NCBI GenBank assembly: GCA_019155205.2
Contig: JAHNZQ020003146.1
Span: 821,013-831,102 of the forward strand
From: Gracilaria vermiculophylla
Taxonomy: Eukaryota; Rhodophyta; Florideophyceae; Gracilariales; Gracilariaceae
Direction of reading: 5' to 3'
Length of the DNA stretch: 10,090 nt
Shown here: one piece after another, positions 1-7,358 of the stretch
Position numbering within the stretch: position 1 is the first letter of the stretch
How the letters are laid out: every line of letters starts with the position of its first letter
Program-made: the position numbers and the translations under genes
Notes under the pieces: model-generated
What the model was told of the DNA's origin: nothing
Databases searched by the model: none
Seen by the model: only the letters and a program-made list of their open reading frames with translations

Positions 1-671
1 TTCACGGATATAGTGAGGTTTCTGGGGCAGATAATCCGTCCTGGACGGTTATGGGTCAAAGAAGCTCGTGTCAAATCCCTGGGCAGGGCAAAAGGAACCC
101 AGAACGCAGAAAGAACTAAATTCCTTCCTGGGGCTGGTCGACGTCTACAAACGGTTCATTCCGAGTTTCTCGGATATTTACAAGCTTCTCAACGCGCTGC
201 TACAAAAAGCTCAACCAACCCAAATGTCTCCGTTTACATCCGCTTAAATGGTTGCTTTTAACACTCTCAGGAAGGCGGTCATTTGAGCACCGATCTTGTC
301 GATACCTAAACCGGGACTTTCCTACTCCGTCGATACGGATTGAAGTGACTACCATGTTGGTTGCGCGCTCTTACAAACCACACCCAAAGAGGAATGACAT
401 CCAACTGGCTATTGGTCACGCTCGCTCAATGAGCACGAGTGGAACTAATTCGTCTCAGAGAAAGAGTGCCTCGCAAGCGTGAGGGAACTATCTACCCCTC
501 GCTTATATCTTATGGGGGTGCATTGTAGCGTGGAAACAGACCACTTCTCCCTGAGGTGGTTGATGAAAATTTTGGATCCATCAGAGCGCCTCATGCGATG
601 GAGACTCCGCCTAGCGATATACGATTATCAAGAAGTATACAAAAGAGAGTGCATTGAACACCCAGGCAAAC
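1..671 (+). pseudogene. pol: RT C-terminal end and RNase H domain of gypsy pol, broken
   Basis: The first frame gives the RT tail motif FLGQIIRPG, then a lysine-rich stretch. From 125 another frame takes over with FLGLVDVYKRFIP, the usual start of the RT/RNase H junction. That frame stays in register to about 655 and is broken only by stops at 245, 284, 341, 395 and 446. RNase H motifs are readable in order: VDTD followed by SDYHVG, GYWSRSLNEHE, SEKECLA, and ETDHFSLRWLM followed by RLMRWRLRL. RNase H would cut the RNA strand of the RNA-DNA hybrid during reverse transcription. The first three acidic catalytic residues (Asp, Glu, Asp) are still encoded. The fourth, the Asp of the usual ADALSR motif, is AAC (Asn) at 669-671. 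The domain is unmistakable from its motif order. Confidence 0.92.
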
Positions 672-1055
672 CCCGTGTCACTCCTGCACACTACTGGGGA
701 TGCACTCCTTTTGGAAGGCGATAAAGTCCCGTGTTTCACTGCAGAGTCCTACAATCCGGAAGTAATAGACCAGGCGCAGCCGGAGTGGCCAATCGACTGG
801 AACTTTGCAGCTGGTATTGACAACATGCTCGCCAAATGCGAGAATAAAAATTCAAAACCCGTACCAAAATGTTATGTACCGGTACAATCGGAGGAAATGA
901 TCAGAGAACAATTTGCCGATCCGTTCTTCTCGGAGATACGAGCCCGTATCAACGGTGGTGAACTTCTCCCGTTGTAGGTCAATGACTTCGGATATCTTAT
1001 CTGCACCGTCAAAGCCACCCCACGGATAATGGTTCCTCACTTCTTGTAAACGCGA
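654..1055 (+). pseudogene. pol: RNase H to integrase connector of gypsy pol, broken
   Basis: After the degraded ADALSR motif the frame opens for 107 codons to TAG at 975-977, with LHTTGD and then an acidic, Pro-containing stretch including DKVPCF. It ends in EIRARINGGELLP and continues after the stop as VNDFGYLICTVK and a short hydrophobic piece. In gypsy elements this is the tether between RNase H and the integrase zinc finger, whose tail (short helix, then a strand reporting substrate-like residues) looks like this. No catalytic residue is expected here. The opposite strand also has a 70-codon open stretch (852-1064), which I treat as a shadow because the plus-strand reading joins domains on both sides. 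Confidence 0.8.
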
Positions 1056-2110
1056 GTGTTGCACCTTTCCTACTACACGAAAGTCTGTGGCAACGCCGGC
1101 GATAAAAAGCTCTACCTGATCCTCAGAAGGGTTTTTTTACTGGCCCGCCATGGTGGTAAACTGCTACACAACTGTGCGTTTCTTCACAGAGCTTGCAAAG
1201 ATCAGGGTGAAGCTGCGCAAACACACAACGCATCTCTTACTCTTCTCTTCATAAGCACCGCTTGCATTTGTTGCGATCGACATCTTTGGTCACCTCCTAA
1301 CGAACCAGAGAGGTAACAAGTTCCTACTCGTTATCACTGACCAATTCTCAAAACTGGTTCGAACTGAACCTCTACGGAGGAATGCAGCTTTTACAGCTTC
1401 CAATGCGTTTGTCACGCATTGGATATTCAGCTATGGTCCTCCAGTAGAGTTACTATTTGATATCTGTAATAAATTAATGTCCAAGTTCTTCCATGGTGTT
1501 TGTTGTATCCTGGACGTCAAGAACCTATTCACCAAAACATACCATCCGCAATGTAATGGGCATGTTAAAAGGTTTAACCGTGCTATTCTCGCTTCTCTGC
1601 GATCGTATGTTGCTGATCACCCAAAGAAGTGGGATCTGTACACAGACGCGCTGACGTTTTTTTACGACACGCAAGTTAACCAGACTACTAGAGTGTCACC
1701 GTTCCAGTTGGTAATGTCGCGGACTCCACCCCCGGTCTCTTTGGAACCCGAAAATACGCTTTGCACCTTCCCATCAGTGCGTCACTACCGCCAACGGAGG
1801 AACAACTTATTGAAAAAACTAGTCCCCACTAGACGGAATTCAATGGTACGTGCCCAATCCGCTTACAAGCGAGATTTTGACGCCCGTTTGCGCAAGGGAA
1901 GCGCTAGACCCATTGAGGTCGGGGACTTTGTTTTCGTCGGGAACGAATTATTTAATCACGAAGGGGTGAAGTTCCACAAACTCTCCACTGTGGAAGACGG
2001 CCTTTTAGGTCATCTCGGTAGCAACAGAGACTTTCTTGGTCTCCATAAACCATAACCATGAATGTCTGTCCCGAGATTGCGTGAATCCGGCTTCTCCTCT
2101 CTCCTGGGAG
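1056..2110 (+). pseudogene. pol: Integrase of gypsy chromovirus with GPY/F module, broken
   Basis: The zinc-finger part starts with LHLSYYTKV and GDKKLYLILRR, then shifts frame at a T run near 1130 to continue as FYWPAMVVNCY. A TAA at 1252-1254 precedes a clean open frame of 267 codons (1255-2055) with the rve catalytic core: FVAIDIFG (Asp at 1279-1281), RGNKFLLVITDQFSKLV, YGPPVELLFD (Asp at 1459-1461), TYHPQCNGHVKRFNR, and DWDLYTDAL-like WDLYTDALTFFYDTQ. Thirty-five residues lie between the second Asp and the catalytic position, as in DD35E integrases, but that position is AAA (Lys, 1567-1569). After HKLSTVEDG a frameshift near 2000 leads to VISVATETFLVSINHNHECLSRD, a GPY/F module, interrupted by TAG at 2008-2010. 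It would have inserted the element cDNA; this copy could not. Confidence 0.93.
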
Positions 2111-3026
2111 GTAATTCTTTACCAACCAGCCCTGCGAGGTACGGCGGTCTCGCATACGCCCGCAACGTCCATTACACCGGCGTTCAGACGGTTTGCCGTC
2201 TTTCCTCACCCATCCTTGGATCCCTCAGGTGTCCGGTACGTGTCAGGAGACATGACAACGATGTAGGACGGGCCTGGTCTATATGGCCGAACCAAAACAT
2301 GTCCAGTTCACACTAGAATATTTACCGGCCAGGCGTTACAGTCGGTGTCTTCTGCCGCTATGTTTTAGGGGAAGGAGAACCTCTCTTCCACGTCTCGTAA
2401 GGAGGTTGTCTGCTCGCGGTCGCAACGGGAAACAAGCCATGACCCACGGATAAGTGACCATGCGCCACAGCCTACACGGAAAAACGTCCCGGAGACATAA
2501 TGTACATAACGGAGGTAAACGCCACAGCGGAAGGGAATCGCACAGCAAGAACCACGGCGCACGACCTGGAGAACCCTGACGCGCCGGAAACGATACTTAA
2601 ATGAGTCGAAAACACCGAACAAGTCGGACAAGGGAGCCACCACGTGCCGGCCTCCGAAACGGAATTACACGTGGAGCACGGACATGTGGCCCCAAGAAGG
2701 GGAACGGATTCGGAAACTATCCACAACCTCGCGAAACTCAGTCGCAAACTCGCCGACCGCCAGCTGCAACCTCGCAGAACCGAGCCACGACCTCGCGAAC
2801 CCGAGCCGCTCATGCGTATACGGCGGTCCGTCCAAGGCGGAAATGGTATCGTTTTCCGAGACACGGTACCCATCGAACGAAAGCCTTGCAAGCTTGTGGT
2901 CAGACCGGAATACCAGTAGGCGGAAGCTAACATCCCGAGATGGGAAGACAAACCCGAAACGGGAACCTACTGCTAGCCGCAGGAAGAGGCCACGATAACC
3001 CGGCATGGCCGGATTGTTCACAAACA
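2111..3026 (+). pseudogene. pol: Long degenerate linker between GPY/F module and chromodomain
   Basis: About 305 codons lie between two recognisable pol modules, longer than the linkers I know for chromoviruses. It reads as Pro/Ser-rich just after the GPY/F module. From about 2601 one plus frame is open for 109 codons and is very basic (Arg, Lys, Gln, Thr), stops at 2928-2930, and then continues in the same frame straight into the chromodomain. Two other plus frames and the minus strand (2472-2951) are also open here, because TA-containing triplets are scarce. Openness alone therefore proves little. The choice of frame rests on its continuity with the chromodomain. Part of the length may be an insertion. 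It contains a 21-bp tandem repeat at 2722-2806. Confidence 0.5.
2722..2806 (+). repeat. Four imperfect 21-bp tandem repeats
   Basis: Units start near 2722, 2743, 2765 and 2786, with one extra base between the second and third. Each carries a variant of CACGACCTCGCGAACCCGAGC's core, CTCGC followed by a purine-rich segment. A 21-bp unit equals seven codons; read in the unit's own phase it gives HNLAKLS, RKLADRQ, CNLAEPS and HDLANPS. This phase is not the one that joins the chromodomain, so whether the heptads were ever translated is open. Confidence 0.6.
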
Positions 3027-3227
3027 GAGTATGTTGTTGAACGAATCGTCAGGTCCTCGTACAACGAAAAAGGGGTGTTATAGTACCGTGTACGTTGGTA
3101 CGGGTACGATCTTTCGTCCGACACGGCTGATCGGATCAAACATCTCCCACGTTCTCTCGTGGTACGCTATCACCGCAAAGCGGGTACAGCAACTCCAACA
3201 AAAATGGGTAACGCCCAACCACGGTGA
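3027..3227 (+). pseudogene. pol: Chromodomain at the C terminus of gypsy pol, one internal stop
   Basis: One frame reads EYVVERIVRSSYNEKGVL, then a TAG at 3081-3083, then YRVRWYGYDLSSDTADRIK, then HLPRSLVVRYHRKAG, and ends at TGA 3225-3227. This is a chromodomain: first strand with YVVE, the central VRWYGY strand, and the terminal helix. In chromoviruses it is fused to integrase and is thought to bind modified histone tails and steer insertion into heterochromatin. The positions that match the HP1 aromatic cage (Tyr of YVVE, Trp and second Tyr of WYGY) are all present. The usual DTWEP motif reads DTADR. It is short enough to be missed among the overlapping frames but is the diagnostic piece of this element. 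Confidence 0.88.
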
Positions 3228-3248
3228 CCTTCCCGTCAAAAGGGCATC

Positions 3249-4025
3249 TCAACGCAGGAACAGTATCACTGGAAATCGCCACTGCATTCCGCTCTTTACT
3301 TTCTTGGAGCAAGCACGAATGGTTTTTTTTATCCAGCTTTCTGCTCGACGATCGTCCTGAACACGAGTATGGTTGTTCCTAATCTCATGGCGTACATTTT
3401 TGGTGACTACGTAATCTCTTTCGTATCGTGGTGGCGCATTTTCGTGGCGACCACGCGTAAATACCCCTGACGGGGACGGAATAGAAACCCTACAAGTAAG
3501 GGAAGGAGAAGCAAGCGATAAGGTGTAATGGAAGCAACCCCCGTGAGAGATGACCGGAAGGAAGTTAATCCGCGTAACCGTCGCGATGCGGAGGCATCCC
3601 GCTAAGGTGGTTCGCAAGTAGTTACCGCATTGAAGACAGATCACCAGAGGTGTCCTGGACGCTATCGCTCCTAGTCAAACTAGCGGGCTGAGTCCCATCA
3701 GAGAATCGTACGACGGCCACTGCGGGTCGTCAACGTTTTCGATGGCTAACGAAAACGCCCTGCGGGCAGCTCGAGAAGCAGCCGGCGGAGCCGAAACTGA
3801 GCAAAGCCCTGTGGACATGTTATGGTTTTCGTTCGGAACATCATTTCCCGATGAGGTCGCCGGATTTGGAGTCGGCACGCTCATGTTGCGGTCGAGAGTT
3901 GGCGTAGCAGAAAGACCCGTCGGGGACGGAAACGGTTTTGCGATGGAGAAGTTGCTCCAACGCTCGCTACGTGTAATTCCAGCGCGCTGCCGTGCCCTCC
4001 CCGCAAACTGGAGAAAGCTGCACAC
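3249..4025 (-). pseudogene. Unidentified long antisense open frame with one stop
   Basis: A single minus-strand frame runs 259 codons with only one stop (TGA complement at 3675-3677). It is bounded upstream by a stop at 4026-4028. The first half is Ser/Pro/Asn-rich and then reads SRAARRAFSLAIENVDD and PQWPSYDSLMGLSPLV; the second half is basic with scattered Cys. Neither half has a motif I recognise. The plus strand is also open over 3742-4038 (98 codons, starting MANENALRAAREAAGG), so strand choice is uncertain. Position just after the chromovirus pol, on the opposite strand, would suit a gag or accessory frame of another, inverted element. That is a guess from context only. There is no start, splice or domain evidence. 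Confidence 0.3.
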
Positions 4026-4353
4026 TTATGCATCTTAACCCCCCTGCGGGACGCCCACCTTGAGATGGCGCCCTTGGCTAAGAGGGGGTATACGAAGTGC
4101 ACGACCGTTTTCGGGGTTACTTCAGTATGCAGAATTTTACCGTGGAATTCGTGTTAGGCGGTTAATATGATGAAGACCAGCGCAAGCCGTTGGCAACAGG
4201 AATCCTACAAGTGTGGTTGGATCCTGGTTTAGTACACGGCGATAGCCCAAACGGCCGGGTATTTATTTATTTACTTAGTATTTTTCCTATTCATTTAATT
4301 AGCACTACAATGCTTAAGGGGGCCGGCATCCTTACCGCCGCCCTCAGTTAACG
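4026..4353. other. Stretch without recognisable gene
   Basis: No frame is open for long on either strand and no RNA gene is seen. It contains an AT-rich patch at about 4259-4305 with the 16-mer TATTTATTTACTTAGT (4264-4279), which recurs exactly at 5467-5482. Confidence 0.6.
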
Positions 4354-4862
4354 TTGACCAAGGATACGGCTTTGAGCCTTCCGCCTACGTCGGTATTTGC
4401 CTCTTGCGAGGGATATCCCGTAGCTTGCGGTTGCTCATCCGCCTTGTTCACTGAGAGCGCCCATACTTGGCTATACTACCAGTCATACTGTGCTCGCTCC
4501 ATGTATGAAAATATTTACGATTTCTATCGTTTGCCTCACGGCTACCTTCTCTTTTTCATACTTTAATGGTACACTCTGTACACTGTGGATCGCGCGACCC
4601 GTACTCTCCCTTATTTTACATCTCTTTCCTCCAAGGAGGCACCGCACACACTTACGCCGATCTAGTCGAGATCCTTCTTTTACCTCTCACGCCAAGTGCT
4701 ACCGGGGCAACCTCGGTCTTACGCCCGACAATGTCGAGTAGTTCCCATGAGAGGGCCATTCCGCTGACCTACCTCTGTAGAGGAAGATTCCGAAGTGTTC
4801 ATGTGCTTTCTAGCTTGCCGGCTATTGCCCTCCAAAAAGCCTTGTTAAGGCCTATCCAATAG
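4354..4862 (+). other. Two short overlapping plus-strand open frames, unassigned
   Basis: One frame is open 4354-4566 (70 codons, Ser/Ala/Tyr-rich), and another 4566-4862 (98 codons, with GGTAHTYADLVEILLLPL). A third frame inside the first contains MKIFTISIVCLTATFSFSYF, which looks like a signal peptide by composition. They use different frames, share no domain I know, and the minus strand just downstream looks equally protein-like. I list them only so that the stretch is described. They may be chance openings in decayed repeat DNA. Confidence 0.15.
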
Positions 4863-5262
4863 TCGGTTTCCGTTTCTCCGTTCTTCTGACTAGTATCTTG
4901 TAGAGCGAGGATGGCGGACTGCATCGCCTGGTTGGTGGCATAGGAACGCAGCAGCTACTGCACAAAGCCTCCCATTGTTGAAAAATGGAATCAGCGTATT
5001 GTGCTGCACTTTGCGCCATAAACGGCTCACATGTGATCCTTCGAATTAAATGACCACGTATATTTGACATGGTCTGTAGTGTATTCTTAAAGGTTTCGGA
5101 AAGCTGCGGGCCATGCATTACGAAAAGGAGGTCCAAGTCCCACCATATGCATGGAGCGGAAAGACGACGTAACAAAACTAAAATGCAACGCCCTCCAGGG
5201 AGGTTTTCCTTGGCACTTTGCCCATTCACCAGATTCCGGTTAGGCCGTACATATGAAAACGG
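4795..5262 (-). pseudogene. Unidentified antisense coding-like remnant
   Basis: A minus frame is open for 137 codons between stops at 5263-5265 and 4852-4854. It reads with balanced composition, for example GPQLSETFKNTLQTMSNIRG and QYADSIFQQWEALCSSCC, and ends in a basic tail. A one-base shift at its end gives a further protein-like run, YWIGLNKAFWRAIAGKLEST, down to about 4795. That continuation across a shift is what makes me prefer it over the plus-strand alternative. There is no catalytic motif, and I do not recognise the family. The possible start GTG at 5227-5229 carries no weight in a eukaryote. It may be a fragment of a retroelement gag or of an unrelated gene. Confidence 0.25.
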
Positions 5263-5322
5263 TTAATGTCACGGGCGCGATTCCCGTCCGTTTGCACGGT
5301 GGATTCCGGAGAAACTGACCCG

Positions 5323-5394
5323 GCGCGTGTCGCGCGACGTGGCACGCGCGCTGGTTGGTAATTCTGGCACGCGCGCGGCAGCCGCGCGGCAGCC
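5323..5394. repeat. CpG-dense block of short direct and inverted repeats
   Basis: Two perfect 11-bp units GCGCGGCAGCC lie head to tail at 5373-5383 and 5384-5394. TGGCACGCGCGC occurs at 5340-5351 and again at 5365-5376 (25-bp period). GCGCGTG (5323-5329) pairs with CACGCGC (5343-5349) across a 13-base loop. The block is far richer in CpG than its surroundings. No function can be read from it; it could be a promoter-like CpG patch of a former LTR or simple slippage. Confidence 0.6.
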
Positions 5395-5575
5395 GCACGT
5401 GGCCCGATGGCTACAGTATGGGTACTGGCTGGCACCTACCTTGCACGGTTAATATAGTATTTTCGCTATTTATTTACTTAGTTATTTGGGCCATTGCCCC
5501 CATAGTGTGGTATCGTCAGTTCTCCTTTCGAGGTGATAGCGAACAACGTTGGTTAGGAGTTTTTGGTAACTCCAA

Positions 5576-5908
5576 AGGCGCGAGTTCTTAAAGGTGATCT
5601 CCGGTAATCATGATCGCGAGCCGGGGAAATCCTGAAAGAGGGTCCGCAAGCACCAATCGGAGAAGAGGGCTCACTGGGCGGACAATGCTCCTACAGACGC
5701 TGCTATAAGGCAACCTGCGGATCGGCGGCTTAGAAAACTGAAGGCGTTAGACAAGAGTCTCCGACCCGTAAAAGTAGAAAAAGACTCAAGGGAGCTTGGT
5801 TTGCTTCCCAGAGAGGTGGGACTAGCCCGGCAGATTGAGTATAGTGCCGGAAGCCCCCCTGGACAGGTCTCACTACTGCACACCAGTCTAAATATCCATA
5901 TCAATTAA
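5576..5908 (+). pseudogene. Unidentified charged open frame, one internal stop
   Basis: One plus frame covers 110 codons with a single internal stop, TGA 5633-5635, and ends at TAA 5906-5908, just inside the inverted-repeat arm. It is rich in Arg, Lys, Glu and Leu: DRRLRKLKALDKSLRPVKVE, then SRELGLLPREVGLARQIEY, and a Ser/His tail. Such a charged, helix-prone composition would suit the matrix or capsid part of a retroelement gag, but no zinc knuckle or known motif is present. The minus strand is open over 5671-5904 as well and is Ser/Leu-rich, as expected of a shadow. There is no ATG start. Confidence 0.25.
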
Positions 5909-6066
5909 CGAAAATAAATATAAATTCTACAACTCCCCAGGAGTACTGTAGCACTCGTGGGCCGAAAAATGCACCACGCGGTTTAGTTAATAAAATACGA
6001 CGTCTTTTCAGGAGTATCCCGTTGTAAAGCCACAAGACAATATCACCTTAGGATCCACTGCACTAC
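5904..6066 (-). repeat. Left arm of a 163-bp inverted repeat (arm A)
   Basis: The reverse complement of this arm aligns with 9909-10071 over 163 positions with no gaps, 113 identical by hand count (about 69%). The best-kept part is the outer end, where AATTTATATTTATTTT is identical in both. Other shared blocks are GCTACAGTA, TGGTGCA, CGTATTTT and TGTGGCTT. Many differences are transitions. Weaker similarity seems to continue outward to 5885. It is either the terminal inverted repeat of an old DNA element or one of two opposed copies of a dispersed repeat. Confidence 0.8.
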
Positions 6067-7227
6067 AATTAGAGCTACAGTACTTAGCGCGACGGCACTC
6101 CATCCATTGCGCCCAGTAAACCGCAGCAAGCGGAAATTTCAGTTTAAATTGCCGCCCACGCGGGTAACTCTCTCCACCTTGGAGAAGTACGCCGTGGACT
6201 ACGAAAGTCAACCGCCTGTGACGCCGAAAACCATTTTCTGCAATATTTTCCCCTTCTTTCAGATTCGCCCTCGTATGAGGTTAGCCCCACCGGACCTCCA
6301 GTCTACCCCTCTCGGACTACGTTGGCCAGCTGCTCAACGAGGCTTGCCCGATACCCGTGCGGCCTAATATACTACCCCGCCGCGCCAAGATAGCCCGATA
6401 TATTCCAAGGGAATTTCACCAAAATTACGGAAACTGCCTCAATCACAGGACTTGCCGGATCCCCGGTTACTCCATTCGACTTCCTTTTGCACCCGTTACG
6501 ACGTCTTGGCCCCGGAGTTACGCCTAGCTCGTGTGCCTCACTCCAGGAGCACTCTCCCGCTGAATCACCTTGCGAGAGGTAGACTCGAACATCCTTTGTG
6601 ACACGTTTCCCTTTGGGGTATCGTAATACAAAAACACAAGCTGAAAAAACAAAGTTTGTGCTGTATCGGATTTTGGTAGTGTGATGCTTGTTTTTTGGCA
6701 AGTTAATGGCATATAAAACGCGAAAAATATCGGTCTTTGTAAATCGGAAGTTGTGTAGACAATCAGAGTCAATCAATCCATTGAAGATGAATCAGTAAAA
6801 GATATCCTATTACGAAGATCTAGTAATTTTACTTTTTCTTGTAGATAAAAGAAATAATGGTTTACCGCGAGATATATCGGGCAAAAGAATTATTGGGACC
6901 TCAGACTGCCATGAAAAGAAAGTGCTGAGCGGATCATCCATCTACGTTTAGCATGGCCACAGCGAATAGTAGTCTGTCCTGGATTCGACCCGGCATGGTG
7001 CGAGGATTGCTACTACAGGGTGGATACTCCGGAGTCTGCTGTTGTACTCGCCGAGAATGTAGCTCATACTCATAAACGGTCTGAAAATAATCCATAGCGA
7101 AAACACGATTTGTTTGTATTTCATGAATTATTTTCTGTCTTTGCTAGACAGCAGTGCTGGCATCTCGCACAGAAACTTTAGCTGAAAAAATGAGAGGCGT
7201 AAAAGCTGTATTGTGACTTATATTTAA
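6067..7227. other. Unassigned DNA inside the inverted repeat
   Basis: No recognisable gene. A minus frame is open for 135 codons at 6372-6776 (Arg/Lys/Gly-rich middle, hydrophobic end), and a second minus frame overlaps it at 6524-6772, so neither stands out. A plus frame at 6915-7181 has one stop (TAG 7095-7097) in 89 codons and reads RIIHLRLAWPQRIVVCPGFD with many Trp and Cys. None matches a family I know. GC content falls from about 6590 onward towards the Tc1 insertions. If the inverted repeat belongs to one element, this would be most of its interior. Confidence 0.5.
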
Positions 7228-7229
7228 TA

Positions 7230-7249
7230 CAGACTGTTTCAAAAACATA
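7230..7249 (+). repeat. Left terminal inverted repeat, Tc1 copy 1
   Basis: CAGACTGTTTCAAAAACATA next to TA 7228-7229. It is identical at all 20 positions to the left end of copy 2. Confidence 0.92.
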
Positions 7250-7338
7250 CCACATGCTATGAGATTTCAAAAAACTAACAAATGTATACTGTACGCCTAC
7301 AAAAAATAGGTTTCAGAAAAAAGTAAAGTCAAAAAAAC

Positions 7339-7352
7339 GTTTCAAAAACATA
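7339..7352 (+). repeat. Inner left repeat, Tc1 copy 1
   Basis: GTTTCAAAAACATA, an exact second copy of the terminal core about 100 bp inside the end, in the same orientation. This is the layout of IR/DR Tc1 elements, where transposase binds both. Confidence 0.8.
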
Positions 7353-7358
7353 TGATCA

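Larger units (their letters stand above)
1..3227 (+). mobile_element. pol: Ty3/gypsy chromovirus, decayed 3' part of pol
   Basis: The region reads, in the fixed order of Ty3/gypsy pol, as RT tail, RNase H, connector, integrase with GPY/F module, linker and C-terminal chromodomain. That order and the chromodomain place it in the chromovirus branch of Metaviridae. In a live element these parts make and insert a DNA copy of the element RNA. The left edge is cut by the window: the RT active site (YxDD), protease and gag are not present. The frame changes several times (clearly near 125, 655, 1130, 2000 and in the linker) and there are many stops, so this is an old dead copy. The last plausible stop is TGA 3225-3227. 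I looked for a 3' LTR downstream and could not define one. The family assignment is firm; the host is not. Confidence 0.93.

Noticed and set aside
2472..2951. 159-codon open frame on the minus strand
   Set aside because: Ser/Trp/Arg-rich reading typical of the antisense of a basic coding stretch; all frames are open here because TA is scarce, and the plus strand runs into the chromodomain.
3427..3455. CGTGGT/ACCACG hairpin as a terminator or regulatory site
   Set aside because: Six base pairs with a 17-base loop is expected by chance in a window of this size.
3228..4260. 3' LTR of the chromovirus
   Set aside because: I found no polypurine tract followed by TG, no CA end and no repeated long block; without the 5' LTR in the window it cannot be defined.
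5508..5519. TGGTATCGTCAG as a retrotransposon primer-binding site (initiator Met type)
   Set aside because: Only TGGTATC matches, no LTR end is recognisable just upstream, and no second LTR copy exists in the window.
6970..7000. Pol III B-box-like GGGTCGAATCC on the minus strand, possible tRNA or SINE
   Set aside because: The flanking bases form only three of five T-stem pairs and no A box lies at a suitable distance.
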